64,000 nucleotides of DNA from assembly GCA_017308475.1 (NCBI GenBank), contig JAFKEU010000005.1:310001-374000 (forward strand), given 5' to 3'. The notes under the pieces were generated by a model, which searched no databases, was not told the origin of the DNA, and saw only the letters and a program-made list of their open reading frames with translations. A program made the position numbers and the translations under genes. This stretch comes from Alphaproteobacteria bacterium (GTDB lineage: Bacteria; Pseudomonadota; Alphaproteobacteria; Micropepsales; Micropepsaceae). Shown one piece after another: positions 9,309 through 18,852 of this stretch (positions are counted from its first letter, which is position 1; each line of letters begins with the position of its first letter).

Positions 9309-10250
9309 ATGGCGCTGACCGTCGCGATCCAGATGGACCCGATCGAAAAGATCGACATCGGCGGCGATTCAACCTTCGCCCTGGCGCTGGAAGCGCAGTC
9401 GCGCGGCCATGGGCTTCTTTATTACGGTCCGCGCGATCTTTCCTTCCGCGACGGACAGGTGTTCGCCCATGTGCGCCCGCTGAATGTGCGCGCGGTCAGG
9501 GGCGACCATTTCGCCCTGGGCACGCCCTTCGTCTATGACCTGTCGGCGGCCGATGTGGTGCTGATGCGCCAGGACCCGCCCTTCGACATGGCCTACATCA
9601 CCGCCACCCATATTCTTGAGCGCATCCATCCCAAGACGCTGGTGGTCAACGACCCCCGACAAGTGCGCAACGCCCCCGAAAAGCTCTTTGTCACCGAATT
9701 CGCCGACTTCATCCCGCCCACGCTGATCTCCTCGGACCTGCGCGCCATCCGCGAATTCCGTGCCGAGCAGGGCGACATCATCATCAAGCCGCTCTACGGC
9801 AATGGCGGCGCCGGCGTCTTCCGCCTGAAACCGGAAGACGAGAATTTCGGCGCGCTGATGGAGATGTTCACCCAGTTCTTCCGCGAGCCTGTCATCGTCC
9901 AGCGCTATCTTCCCGCCGTGCGCCAGGGCGACAAGCGCATCATCCTTGTGGACGGGGAATTCGCCGGGGCGATCAACCGGGTTCCCGCCTCAGGCGAGGC
10001 GCGCTCCAACATGCATGTGGGCGGGCGTCCCGAAGCCACCGAACTGACGGCGCGCGAGCGCGATATCTGTGCCGCCATCGGCCCGGAACTGAAGCGGCGC
10101 GGCCTGATCTTTACCGGGATCGACGTGATCGGTGACTACATGACCGAGATCAACGTTACCTCTCCGACCGGCATCCATGAGGTGCGCCGCTTCGGCGGCG
10201 CCGACATTGCGGGGCTGGTGTGGGACGCGATTGAAAAGCGGCGCCCTTGA
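9309..10250 (+). CDS. gshB: Glutathione synthetase
   Basis: A 313-residue ATP-grasp enzyme that adds glycine to gamma-glutamylcysteine. The N-terminus ([21 protein letters not shown]), the ATP-binding segment ([16 protein letters not shown]) and the C-terminus ([14 protein letters not shown]) match the prokaryotic family. The open frame extends upstream to 9144, but the ATG at 9309 gives the usual length. gshA is not in the window. Confidence 0.95.
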   Translation: MALTVAIQMDPIEKIDIGGDSTFALALEAQSRGHGLLYYGPRDLSFRDGQVFAHVRPLNVRAVRGDHFALGTPFVYDLSAADVVLMRQDPPFDMAYITATHILERIHPKTLVVNDPRQVRNAPEKLFVTEFADFIPPTLISSDLRAIREFRAEQGDIIIKPLYGNGGAGVFRLKPEDENFGALMEMFTQFFREPVIVQRYLPAVRQGDKRIILVDGEFAGAINRVPASGEARSNMHVGGRPEATELTARERDICAAIGPELKRRGLIFTGIDVIGDYMTEINVTSPTGIHEVRRFGGADIAGLVWDAIEKRRP

Positions 10251-10293
10251 CAGGATGCCTATATAAGGTCGGCAACAGACGGCAGGTGACGCC

Positions 10294-10992
10294 ATGGTGA
10301 CCATTCGCAGATCCCGGGAACGGGGCCAGACCAAGATCGGCTGGCTGGATTCGCGCCACTCTTTCTCCTTCGGCGACTATTACGACCCGGCCAATGAAAG
10401 CTTCGGCCCGCTGCGCGTGATCAACGAGGACTGGATCGCCGGCGGCGCCGGTTTTCCGCCCCACCCCCACCGCGACATGGAAATCGTCACCTATATCCTG
10501 GACGGGGCGATCGCCCACAAGGATTCGAGCGGCGGCGGCGGCACCATCCGCCCGGGCGAGATCCAGCGGATGAGCGCGGGCAGCGGCATCGTCCATGCCG
10601 AATTCAACGCCAGCAAGGACGAAACCTGCCACCTGCTGCAGATCTGGATCACCCCGTCCAGGCGCGGCCTCGATCCCAGCTATGAACAGAAGACCATCGA
10701 CGCGGCAGCGGTGCAGAACCATTTCGCCCGCATCGCCGGTCCCGATCCCCAGGAAAACGAAGTGCGCCTGGTGCAGGATGCCGAAATCTGGGCGGCCCGG
10801 CTGGACGCGGGGATCGAAGCGATCCATCCCCTCGGCCCCGGCCGCCGCGCCTGGCTTCAGGTGGCGCGCGGCGCGGTGCATCTGGACGGCCAGGTGCTGA
10901 CCGCGGGCGACGCCGCCGCCATAACCGACCTGGAACAGATCGCGGTGCGGGCCGAACAGGACAGCGAAGTGCTGCTGTTCGACTTGGCTTAG
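10294..10992 (+). CDS. Pirin family protein (YhhW type)
   Basis: A 232-residue bicupin. The N-terminal cupin carries the likely metal ligands in FPPHPHRDMEIVTYILDG and in VHAEFN, and GGTIRPGEIQRMSAGSGI is typical of pirins. Some members, such as E. coli YhhW, have quercetin 2,3-dioxygenase activity in vitro; physiological substrate is unknown. It follows gshB by 43 nt and may share its transcript. Confidence 0.88.
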   Translation: MVTIRRSRERGQTKIGWLDSRHSFSFGDYYDPANESFGPLRVINEDWIAGGAGFPPHPHRDMEIVTYILDGAIAHKDSSGGGGTIRPGEIQRMSAGSGIVHAEFNASKDETCHLLQIWITPSRRGLDPSYEQKTIDAAAVQNHFARIAGPDPQENEVRLVQDAEIWAARLDAGIEAIHPLGPGRRAWLQVARGAVHLDGQVLTAGDAAAITDLEQIAVRAEQDSEVLLFDLA

Positions 10993-11050
10993 TTTTTCGC
11001 CCCCCATCCGTCACAGCTCAGGTCTGCTCCGCAGACACTTCGCTGCGACA

Positions 11051-11128
11051 CCTTCCCCCGCTCGTCGCTTCGCCCGCGGGGGAAGGAAGCTGGATGTATG
11101 TCGATGGTCGCGCCGCGGAATGCGGCGC
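11051..11128. repeat. Two hairpins in the pirin-olsB gap
   Basis: CCTTCCCCCGC at 11051-11061 pairs perfectly with GCGGGGGAAGG at 11076-11086 (14-nt loop). GCGCCGC at 11110-11116 pairs with GCGGCGC at 11122-11128. Neither is followed by a run of T. They lie between convergent genes and could end transcription in both directions or belong to a small palindrome family; the hairpins after pstB look similar. Confidence 0.6.
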
Positions 11129-11140
11129 TCGAGCCCAGGC

Positions 11141-11983
11141 CTACTTCACCAGCCCAAACCGGCTCTTGTAGCGCGCATCAATTCCCGACAGCGGGAAATA
11201 GATGAAGACGTCGGTGGTGCCGAACTGGCGGTCGATCACCGCACCCTCGCCGATGCAGCAGCCGGCGCGAACATAGCCCTTGAGCAGCGGCGGCAGGCTG
11301 CGCAGCCCCTCGCGCGCATCGATGGCGCCGGCCGGGACGCGGTTCATCTCCACGGACAGTTCGGGGCGGGCGCGCACCCTCAGGTCCGCGGGCATCGGGT
11401 GGAAATGATGCAGATAGGACAGCGGCAGCGCCAGCTGCTCCACATCGGTGCCCGACAGCGAGGCGCAGCCGAACATCAGATCGATGTCGAAGCGCGCCAC
11501 ATAGGCCATCAGCCCCTTCCACAGAAGCTGCATGGTGCCCGGACGCGCGCGATAGCTTTTCAGGATGCAGGAACGGCCCAGTTCCAGATATTTCGTTTCG
11601 GGGTCCAGCCCCGCCAGCATGCGCGAGAGGTCATATTCGCTGCTGGTATAGAAGCCGCCGGCACGCGCGGCGTCCTTCTCGCGGGTCAGCCGGTAGGTGC
11701 CCACGACCAGCGGCTGGCCGTCCTCGTCATGGGCATCACGGTCCACAACCAGCAGATGGTCGCAGACCAGGTCGTATTTGTCGAAATCGCGCCGCGCGTC
11801 GCGCATCTCCTGGGTGGGGATCGCGCTCATCTCTTCGTAGAAAACCTGGTAGCGCAGGCGCTGGGCCTGTTCGACTTCCACCTCGGTCTCCGCAAGACGC
11901 ACCTCAAGGGCTCCAGCGGTGGCCAGGATGGGCCACTGCAGCAGGCGTCCCTCGAAAGGTCCGGCTTCGTAGATGTTGACCAC
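11141..11983 (-). CDS. olsB: L-ornithine N-acyltransferase (OlsB type)
   Basis: A 280-residue GNAT-fold acyltransferase of the OlsB/hemolysin-like family, which uses 3-hydroxyacyl-ACP to make lyso-ornithine lipid. Typical segments are RLRYQVFYEEM, YLELGRSCILKSYR and LMFGCASLSGTD. I chose the GTG at 11983 because AAGGGA lies 7 nt upstream; the frame is open to a GTG at 12013. A candidate for the second enzyme, OlsA, is at 38729. Activity is inferred from family resemblance. Confidence 0.8.
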   Translation of the reverse strand: MVNIYEAGPFEGRLLQWPILATAGALEVRLAETEVEVEQAQRLRYQVFYEEMSAIPTQEMRDARRDFDKYDLVCDHLLVVDRDAHDEDGQPLVVGTYRLTREKDAARAGGFYTSSEYDLSRMLAGLDPETKYLELGRSCILKSYRARPGTMQLLWKGLMAYVARFDIDLMFGCASLSGTDVEQLALPLSYLHHFHPMPADLRVRARPELSVEMNRVPAGAIDAREGLRSLPPLLKGYVRAGCCIGEGAVIDRQFGTTDVFIYFPLSGIDARYKSRFGLVK

Positions 11984-12140
11984 GGTCTTTCCCTTGGCGC
12001 CCCTGCCCCCCACCGTTCTTATCCGGGACCGGCCGCACCTGATTCTGTTGCTGAAGCTACGCTTCCATTGCGACAGTTTGGCAATTTTAGCCTATCTGCG
12101 TGACCAAGGATAGGGCCGAAAAGCGTTCCCGCGCCCGGGG

Positions 12141-13475
12141 TTAAGCTCGGTTAATGGCGGTCCTCCGGGCATGCCGGTCCAGGATCAGGAATAGCGCGAT
12201 GGAGGGTATTGCGATGGAGGCACTGCCCAGGAACAGTACGGCATAGGCTGGCATCAGCCCCAGGCCGGGGGTCAATGCATCCACGATGCTGCCGGAAAAT
12301 CCCTTCAGGAACTTGCCCGCCAGGGCATAGGCCGAAGAGAGCAGCGCGTACTGCGTTGCCACGTAACCCAGGCTGGTCAGGGACGACATATAGGCGACCA
12401 GGCTGATGCCCGCGAAGCCCAGGGCGAAATCGTCGATCCCCATCACCAGCATGAACATGGGAAGATCGCTGCCGGTATAGATCAGCACGGCATTGGCGGC
12501 GACGCCCAGCGCCTGCAACACCGCGCCGAAGATCAGCGTCCGCATCAATCCCAGCCGCACGGACACCAGGCCTGCCGCCAGGGTGCCCAGGAAAGTGGTG
12601 CCCAGGCCCACCACCGCGCGGGAGAACCCCACGGCATCCTTGCTCATGCCCAAGTCATGGAAGAAGGGATTGACCATCGGCCCGCGCACGAAATCGGGCA
12701 AGCGGTACAGCGTGATCGCCAACAGCATCACCAGCGCCATCATGCCGTGCTTCTTGAAGAAGGCGACGAAGGGCCCGGCCACGGCATCGAACAGACCGCG
12801 CGCTGTCCACAGCGGCGCTTCCTTTTCCTTGGCCGTCATTACCTCGTCGGCGCGTTCCGGCTCCGGGGCCAGCAGGGTGGCGCCGATGCCCACCACCATG
12901 GCAACAGCGCAAAGACCATAGGACGCCTGCCAGCCCAGATGCTGCGCCGAGATCAAGATCAGAGAGTCCGTGCAGATCATGGCGACGCGATAAGCCATGG
13001 TGTTGGCGGCCGTCAGCAGGCCCAACTCGTCGGCATCGCGCGCGATCTCGATGCGCCAGGCGGCGATGGCGATGTCCTGTACCGAACTGGCGAAGGCCAC
13101 CACCAGCGCCAGCGCGCCCAGTACCGCCAGCCCATGGCCAAGGCCGGTCACGGCCATGCCGGCGAGTCCTGCCACCAGCAGCAACTGCGTCAGCAGAAGC
13201 CAACCGCGCCGCTGGCCCAGGAATTTCAGCGCCGGCACGCGATCCAGGAACGGCCCCCAGGCCCATTGCAGCGAATAGGCTATGCCAACCCAGGAGATGA
13301 AGCCGATCGCGGCCAGCCCCGTGCCTTCGTCGCGCAGCCAGAAGCCGAAGGTGTTGCCCACCAGCAGAAAGGGCAGGCCCGACGAAAAGCCCAGCGCCAG
13401 CATCACCAGCACGCGCGGATTGAGATAGTCGCGGAATGTATAGCGCCTGCGCGCGCCCGAAGCAGTCGCCGTCAT
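12141..13475 (-). CDS. ampG: AmpG-like muropeptide permease (MFS)
   Basis: A 444-residue major facilitator protein with about 12-14 hydrophobic segments. The N-terminus (DYLNPRVLVMLALGFSSGLP, then WAWGPFLDRV and LGQRRGWLLLTQ) matches AmpG transporters, which import GlcNAc-anhydromuropeptides for peptidoglycan recycling. The ATG overlaps the stop of the upstream hybrid kinase gene (ATGA), so they are cotranscribed, which suggests the kinase may relate to envelope state. Confidence 0.85.
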   Translation of the reverse strand: MTATASGARRRYTFRDYLNPRVLVMLALGFSSGLPFLLVGNTFGFWLRDEGTGLAAIGFISWVGIAYSLQWAWGPFLDRVPALKFLGQRRGWLLLTQLLLVAGLAGMAVTGLGHGLAVLGALALVVAFASSVQDIAIAAWRIEIARDADELGLLTAANTMAYRVAMICTDSLILISAQHLGWQASYGLCAVAMVVGIGATLLAPEPERADEVMTAKEKEAPLWTARGLFDAVAGPFVAFFKKHGMMALVMLLAITLYRLPDFVRGPMVNPFFHDLGMSKDAVGFSRAVVGLGTTFLGTLAAGLVSVRLGLMRTLIFGAVLQALGVAANAVLIYTGSDLPMFMLVMGIDDFALGFAGISLVAYMSSLTSLGYVATQYALLSSAYALAGKFLKGFSGSIVDALTPGLGLMPAYAVLFLGSASIAIPSIALFLILDRHARRTAINRA

Positions 13476-15796
13476 GCGGCGACGATATGCGAACCATCCT
13501 CGCTGGGAAACAGCATCAGGAACATTTCCTCAAGCTCGGCCGGATCCACCGGCTTGGTGAGGAACCCGTCCATGCCAACCTCCTGGCAGGCACGCTTGCC
13601 CGCATCCAGCGCATCGGCGGTCAGCGCCACGATGGGCGTGCGCGGACGGCCGCTCTGCTGTTCCAGCGCGCGGATCGCGCGCGCGGCCTCGATGCCGTCC
13701 ATGCCGGGCATGTGAATATCGGTGAGCAAAAGATCGAAATGTCCATCGCGCACCGCTTCGACGGCGGCCTTGCCGTTGGTCACTTCCGTCACCTTGTGGC
13801 CGCGCCGGCGCAGCAGCTCGCGGATCAGCATCATGTTGATGGGATTGTCCTCGGCCAGAAGGACATTCAGTCCCGGCCCGTCGCTGCTGACCGGCGCGGG
13901 CTGCGGCGGGGCCTTTGCCTCGGGCTGGTGCGGCGCCGGTTCCGGCAGGGGCTCCTGAACGAACGGCGCCACCAGCGGCGGCAGCCCGTCATCATCATCG
14001 TCCGGCGCGGCTTGTGTTTCGCTCGTCCATGGCCCGGGCGCCTCCGGGAACGCTGCCTGGGCGCCGTCCGCGCTTTCCATTTCGCGACAGCAAAGGTTCA
14101 GCCGCTCGGCAAGCGAGGACTGGCGCACCGGCTTGACCAGATAACCGGCAAAGCCGATCTGGCGCAGCTCCGCCAGGCTGCCGCGCGCCGCCGGCGTCAG
14201 CAGCACCAGCGCCGGCGTACCGGGCTCGGGATGCAGGCTCAGGTCGGGCACGGCTTCGGTGCCGGCATCGATCAGCACCGCGTGTGCGCGGCCATCCTCC
14301 GGCCCGGCGACGGTGCCGCCGCAGGCCTCGATCTGCAGCGCCAGGCCTTCGTTCAGCGCGCGGTTGCCGCTCATCACCGCCACGCACAGGCCCGCCAGCG
14401 GCAGGCCGTCCGGATCGGCCTCCTCCACCACGATGCTGGGAATGGTGAACCAGAAGCAGGAACCCGAAACCGGCGCGGCATCGACGCCGATCTCTCCGCC
14501 CATCGTGTTCACCAGCCGCTTGGAGATGGCCAGCCCCAGCCCGGTGCCGCCGAACCGGCGGGCATGGGTGGAATCGGCCTGGACGAATTCGCGGAAAATT
14601 TCGTGCCGCTTGGCGGCGGGCACGCCCACGCCGGTGTCGCGCACCTCGAAACGCAGGAAGGTGCGTTCGCTGCCCTGCACGCGGCGAACCTCGACGCAGA
14701 CGCCGCCATTCTCGGTGAACTTGATGGCATTGCCCATCAGGTTGGTGATGATCTGACGCAGGCGCCCTTCGTCGGCACGGATGCGCCGGGGCACATCGGC
14801 GGCGACGATCGCCGTGATCTCCACGCCCTTGGCATGGCCGCGCTGGCACAGAAGCTCGGCCATGCCGTCGACCAGCGCGCGCAGGTCCACTTCATCCTCG
14901 TCCAGCGAGACCATGCCTGCCTCGATCTTCGAAAAGTCCAGGATGTCGCCGATCAGGTTCAGCAGTGCCTCGCCCGACTGGCTGATCGCCTCGGCATAGG
15001 TGCGCTGCTCGGGACGCAGTTCGGTTTCCAGCAGCAGCCGCGCCATGCCCAGGACGCCGTTCATCGGCGTCCTGATCTCGTGGCTCATGGTCGCCAGGAA
15101 GCCGGACTTGGCGCGGGAGGCTTCTTCGGCGCTGTCGCGCGCCTCGGTCAGCGCATCCTCCAGCGCCTTGCGCTCGGTGATGTCGCGGCCCACGCTCTGC
15201 ACTTCGACCAGCCGGCCATGGGAATCGCGTACCGCATAGTCTTCCCAGGCGATCCAGCGATATCCTGTGGCCGTGCGCACATGCTGGTCATAGCGCACAC
15301 GCCCGCGCCCCTGTTCCAGCGCGGCAAACCCGCCGAAGATGGCCGAGCGGCTGCCCGGATGCGGCTCGGGCGCGAAGGGATAGCCGATGGCGCGGCCCGG
15401 CGTCAGGCCGAACAGGCGGAAGAAGGCATCATTGCCGTAAGTGAGGCGGCTGGAGGCGTCGCGGCGGAAGATGGCGTCGCCCTGCGCATCGACCAGGCCC
15501 TTGTAGCGGGCCTCGCTCTGGTTCAGCCGGGCATTGATGGCGGCGGCATTCTTCAGCGAGGCTTCCAGCCGCTGGGTGATGACCTTGAACTGGCCGGTCT
15601 GCTGCTCCAGTGCCTCGCTGCGGCCGCGCGCCTCGATCAGGTTCTTGATCATGAAGGCCAGCGCCACGACCAGAAGCGCGCCGAAACTGATCGGCGACAG
15701 GATGGTCAGCCGCCCGGTCAGCACGACATTGGCGAGCGCCGCCACCAGGCCACACCCCGCCAGGACTCCAAAAATGAAACGCGTCGCCCGCAGCAC
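13472..15796 (-). CDS. Membrane hybrid histidine kinase (PAS-HisKA-HATPase-REC)
   Basis: A 774-residue sensor. Two hydrophobic segments (about 8-26 and 36-54) are followed by a coiled stretch, a PAS domain (about 95-208), the dimerisation box with His239 in [11 protein letters not shown], the ATPase domain to about 460, a receiver-like segment with no clear phospho-acceptor (about 475-570), and a complete receiver ([31 protein letters not shown]). Almost no periplasmic loop separates the membrane segments, so the input is likely membrane-borne or cytoplasmic. It overlaps ampG. The partner is unknown; a solitary Hpt protein is encoded at 29982-30350. Confidence 0.9.
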   Translation of the reverse strand: MLRATRFIFGVLAGCGLVAALANVVLTGRLTILSPISFGALLVVALAFMIKNLIEARGRSEALEQQTGQFKVITQRLEASLKNAAAINARLNQSEARYKGLVDAQGDAIFRRDASSRLTYGNDAFFRLFGLTPGRAIGYPFAPEPHPGSRSAIFGGFAALEQGRGRVRYDQHVRTATGYRWIAWEDYAVRDSHGRLVEVQSVGRDITERKALEDALTEARDSAEEASRAKSGFLATMSHEIRTPMNGVLGMARLLLETELRPEQRTYAEAISQSGEALLNLIGDILDFSKIEAGMVSLDEDEVDLRALVDGMAELLCQRGHAKGVEITAIVAADVPRRIRADEGRLRQIITNLMGNAIKFTENGGVCVEVRRVQGSERTFLRFEVRDTGVGVPAAKRHEIFREFVQADSTHARRFGGTGLGLAISKRLVNTMGGEIGVDAAPVSGSCFWFTIPSIVVEEADPDGLPLAGLCVAVMSGNRALNEGLALQIEACGGTVAGPEDGRAHAVLIDAGTEAVPDLSLHPEPGTPALVLLTPAARGSLAELRQIGFAGYLVKPVRQSSLAERLNLCCREMESADGAQAAFPEAPGPWTSETQAAPDDDDDGLPPLVAPFVQEPLPEPAPHQPEAKAPPQPAPVSSDGPGLNVLLAEDNPINMMLIRELLRRRGHKVTEVTNGKAAVEAVRDGHFDLLLTDIHMPGMDGIEAARAIRALEQQSGRPRTPIVALTADALDAGKRACQEVGMDGFLTKPVDPAELEEMFLMLFPSEDGSHIVAA

Positions 15797-15997
15797 GAAA
15801 GCAGCCAGCCCTGTCAGGATTTACCGGACCAAGTCTGGCCTGCCGTCCGCAAAAATTTGCTTAAGGTTCCCTTGTCCCTGGCGGCCGCGGCCGGATTTTC
15901 ATTTCCGCGCGATTTACTTTGGCCGGCTGCCGGTCGATTTTGGAATTATATAGCCGTAACAATGGCTTGTAGCGACGGCGCATCCCCGGGGCCACCA

Positions 15998-16026
15998 CTG
16001 TCATAAAACCTTTGCAGGACTGTGAT
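15998..16026 (+). promoter_or_regulatory. Possible Pho box upstream of pstC
   Basis: CTGTCAT at 15998-16004, followed by AAAA, and CTGTGAT at 16020-16026 are 22 bp apart, twice the 11-bp repeat of PhoB sites. The middle unit (CCTTTGC) is poor, so the site is weak by consensus. Its position before pstCAB, which PhoB commonly controls, is the main support. If real, the pstC start must lie downstream of 16026. Confidence 0.35.
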
Positions 16027-17071
16027 GTTCGTGGCGCCACGGGCGGGTGAACTGGCGCCCGCCAGACCCTCCGGAACTGCCCTTTTGACAGACATCAGCT
16101 TGAGCGACCAGACCGCCGAATTTGCCGCCCGCGTTGAATCCGCCCGCAAGGCTGGGGCGGGCGATTTCCGCTTCCGCGTGATGGCGCTGGCCGCTGCCGT
16201 GGCGGTGATGGTGATCTTTGCGGGCGTGATCGTCTCCCTGCTGGCTGGCGCCATGCCGGCCTTCCGGGCGTTCGGCCTGTCCTTTGTCGTCACCGAGGCC
16301 TGGAGCCCGACGGAAGAGACGTTCGGCGCCCTGGCCTCGATCTACGGCACGCTGGTCACCTCGGTCCTGGCCATGCTGATCGCCGTGCCGGTGGGCATCG
16401 GCATCGCCATCTTCCTGACCGAACTGTGCCCGCGTCCCCTGCGCCGTCCCATCGCCATCGCCATCGAGCTTCTGGCGGGCATCCCGTCCATCATCTACGG
16501 CATCTGGGGCCTGTTCGTGTTCGCGCCATGGTTCCAGTTGAACGTCCAGCAGCCCATCATCGACGCCACCGACGGCATTCCGGTCATCGGCACCCTGCTC
16601 GGCGGCGCGCCCTATGGCATCGGCATCTTCACCGCCAGCGTGATCCTGTCGGTCATGATCCTGCCCTTCATCTCGGCGGTGACGCGCGATGTGCTGGAAA
16701 CCGTGCCGGGCGTGCTGAAGGAAGCCGCCTATGGCCTGGGCTGCACCACCTGGGAAGTGATGTGGCGCGTGGCGCTGCCCTTCGCGCGTACCGGCGTGGT
16801 GGGCGGGGCGATGCTGGCCCTGGGCCGTGCCCTGGGCGAGACCATGGCCATCACCTTTGTCATCGGCAACGCGCATAATATCGACTCCTCGCTGTTCTCG
16901 CCGGGCACCACCATCTCGGCCACCATCGCCAACGAATTCACCGAGGCCACCGGCGCGCTTTACACCTCGTCGCTTATCGCGATGGGCCTGATCCTGTTCG
17001 TCATCACCTTCATCGTCCTGGCCGCCGCCCAGCTGATGTTGCGCACCATGGAGCAGAGGGCAGGCAAATGA
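16022..17071 (+). CDS. pstC: Phosphate ABC transporter permease PstC
   Basis: An inner-membrane permease, 349 residues from the first [37 protein letters not shown] and the [23 protein letters not shown] coupling loop are diagnostic of PstC. The start is uncertain: GTG 16022, ATG 16025, TTG 16085 or ATG 16181 are possible, and the putative Pho box argues for one downstream. pstA overlaps by 4 bp. No pstS precedes it; the divergent neighbour is the hybrid kinase. Confidence 0.9.
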   Translation: MMFVAPRAGELAPARPSGTALLTDISLSDQTAEFAARVESARKAGAGDFRFRVMALAAAVAVMVIFAGVIVSLLAGAMPAFRAFGLSFVVTEAWSPTEETFGALASIYGTLVTSVLAMLIAVPVGIGIAIFLTELCPRPLRRPIAIAIELLAGIPSIIYGIWGLFVFAPWFQLNVQQPIIDATDGIPVIGTLLGGAPYGIGIFTASVILSVMILPFISAVTRDVLETVPGVLKEAAYGLGCTTWEVMWRVALPFARTGVVGGAMLALGRALGETMAITFVIGNAHNIDSSLFSPGTTISATIANEFTEATGALYTSSLIAMGLILFVITFIVLAAAQLMLRTMEQRAGK

Positions 17072-17925
17072 AGACCGCATTCGCCAATCCCGGGCTGTAT
17101 ATTCGCCGGCGCATCACCAACACGCTCTTCGTCGTGCTGTCGTTTGCGGCGGCGGTGTTCGGCCTGGTCTGGCTGGGGCTGATCCTCTATGCCCTGCTGC
17201 GGGCAGGTATCACGGCGTTCGGTCCGCACATCTTCACAATGCCCACCCCGCCGCCGGGCATGGAAGGCGGCCTTTCCAACGCCATCCTGGGCAGCGTGAT
17301 CATGAGCGTTCTGGCCGTCGCGGCGGGCACGCCCATCGGCCTGTTCGCCGGCACTTACCTGGCCGAATATGGCCGCCATCACCGCTTCTCCTTCTTCGTG
17401 CGCTTCGTCAACGACATCCTTCTGTCGGCGCCCTCCATCGTCATCGGCCTGTTCGTCTATGAAGTGGTCGTGCGGCGGATGGGGCATTTCTCGGCCATCG
17501 CCGGCGCGGTCTCGCTGACGGTGATCGTGATCCCGGTGGTGGTGCGCACCACCGAGAACATGCTGCTGCTGGTCCCCAACGGCCTGCGCGAGGCCGCCAC
17601 CGCCCTGGGTGCGCCCCGCAACTTTGTAATCAAGGCGGTGACCTGGAAGGCGGCCCGCGCCGGCATCATGACCGGCGTGCTGCTGGCGATCGCCCGCATC
17701 TCGGGCGAAACCGCGCCGCTGCTGTTCACCTCGCTGGGCAACAACTTCTCCTCCTCCGACCTCACCCAGCCGATCGACTCGCTGCCCACCCGCATCTTCA
17801 ACTTCGCCATGTCGCCCTATGACGACTGGCACGCGCTGGCCTGGGCTGGCGCCCTGCTGGTCACCGCCACCGTGCTGGTGCTGTCGATAGCCGCCCGCCT
17901 TCTCGAGAAGAAACAACGGACATGA
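17068..17925 (+). CDS. pstA: Phosphate ABC transporter permease PstA
   Basis: A 285-residue permease partner of PstC with about six membrane segments. [19 protein letters not shown] and the coupling segment [21 protein letters not shown] identify it. The ATG overlaps the pstC stop and the stop overlaps pstB, consistent with one operon for high-affinity phosphate import. Confidence 0.95.
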   Translation: MKTAFANPGLYIRRRITNTLFVVLSFAAAVFGLVWLGLILYALLRAGITAFGPHIFTMPTPPPGMEGGLSNAILGSVIMSVLAVAAGTPIGLFAGTYLAEYGRHHRFSFFVRFVNDILLSAPSIVIGLFVYEVVVRRMGHFSAIAGAVSLTVIVIPVVVRTTENMLLLVPNGLREAATALGAPRNFVIKAVTWKAARAGIMTGVLLAIARISGETAPLLFTSLGNNFSSSDLTQPIDSLPTRIFNFAMSPYDDWHALAWAGALLVTATVLVLSIAARLLEKKQRT

Positions 17926-18728
17926 CCCTCATGGATACGAGTGTGATGGAAAAGCCCGCCGCAGTGCAGAACGCGGACCAGACCAAGATCGACATCCGCG
18001 ACCTGTCCTTCTATTACGGCGATCACCAGTCGCTGAAGAACATCACCCTGCCCCTGATGGACCGCAAGGTGACCGCCTTCATCGGTCCGTCGGGCTGCGG
18101 CAAATCCACCCTGCTGCGCGCCATCAACCGCATCTTCGAGCTCTATCCCGCCCAGCGGGCGGAGGGCGAGATCGTGATGGATGGCCAGAACCTGCTGAAG
18201 GTCAAGGACCTCAACCTCCTGCGCGCGCGCATCGGCATGGTGTTCCAGAAGCCCACGCCCTTCCCGATGTCGATCTACGACAACATCGCCTTCGGCATCA
18301 AACTCTACGAACGCATCCCCAGGTCCGAGATGGACGGCCGCGTCGAATCCGCCCTGCAGCGCGCCGCGCTGTGGAACGAGGTGAAAGACAAGCTGAATGC
18401 CTCTGGCCTGTCGCTCTCGGGCGGCCAGCAGCAGCGCCTGTGCATCGCCCGCTCGGTGGCGACCAAGCCCGAAGTGATCCTCCTGGACGAGCCCTGCTCG
18501 GCGCTGGACCCGATCTCTACCGCCAAGGTGGAAGAGCTGATCGAGGAACTGGCGAACGACTATACGATCGTGATCGTCACCCACAACATGCAGCAGGCCT
18601 CGCGCACCAGCGACTATACCGCCTTCATGTATCTGGGCGAGCTGATCGAATATGGCGCCACCGAAAAGATCTTCACCGCGCCGGAAAACAAGCGGACGGA
18701 GCAGTACATTACTGGTCGCTTCGGCTGA
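17922..18728 (+). CDS. pstB: Phosphate ABC transporter ATP-binding protein PstB
   Basis: A 268-residue ATPase driving phosphate import. Walker A is GPSGCGKST, the ABC signature is [13 protein letters not shown], Walker B is [13 protein letters not shown], and [20 protein letters not shown] is specific for PstB. It overlaps pstA by 4 bp and is the last gene of the cluster; phoU, phoB and phoR do not follow. Confidence 0.97.
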   Translation: MTLMDTSVMEKPAAVQNADQTKIDIRDLSFYYGDHQSLKNITLPLMDRKVTAFIGPSGCGKSTLLRAINRIFELYPAQRAEGEIVMDGQNLLKVKDLNLLRARIGMVFQKPTPFPMSIYDNIAFGIKLYERIPRSEMDGRVESALQRAALWNEVKDKLNASGLSLSGGQQQRLCIARSVATKPEVILLDEPCSALDPISTAKVEELIEELANDYTIVIVTHNMQQASRTSDYTAFMYLGELIEYGATEKIFTAPENKRTEQYITGRFG

Positions 18729-18736
18729 CCCCCTCC

Positions 18737-18822
18737 GGTTTCAGCTTCCTCTCGCTCGCTTCGCTCCGCTCGATCGCTGAAACCACCTCCCCCTTGGATG
18801 CGCTGCGCGCATAAGGGGAAGG
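18737..18822. repeat. Hairpin pair between pstB and the symporter gene
   Basis: GGTTTCAGC at 18737-18745 pairs with GCTGAAACC at 18776-18784, with a 30-nt loop made of CTCGCTCGCTTCG-type repeats. A second stem joins a CCCCCTT-containing segment (from 18786) to AAGGGGAAGG ending at 18822. There is no T run. It separates convergent genes and could end transcription or be a member of a palindrome family. Confidence 0.55.
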
Positions 18823-18852
18823 CGGGCCTGCGCTCGCTTCGGGGGCAATCCA

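Noticed and set aside
10247-10267. TTGACA followed by TATATA before the pirin gene
   Set aside because: The spacing is 7 nt, far short of the 16-18 nt needed for a sigma-70 promoter.
12071-12077. A single CTGTCGC (minus strand) upstream of olsB as a Pho box
   Set aside because: Only one imperfect half site is present and no second unit at 11-bp spacing.
13436-16006. An 856-codon plus-strand frame
   Set aside because: It is the shadow of the hybrid histidine kinase on the other strand, rich in His, Gln and Arg as antisense frames are here.
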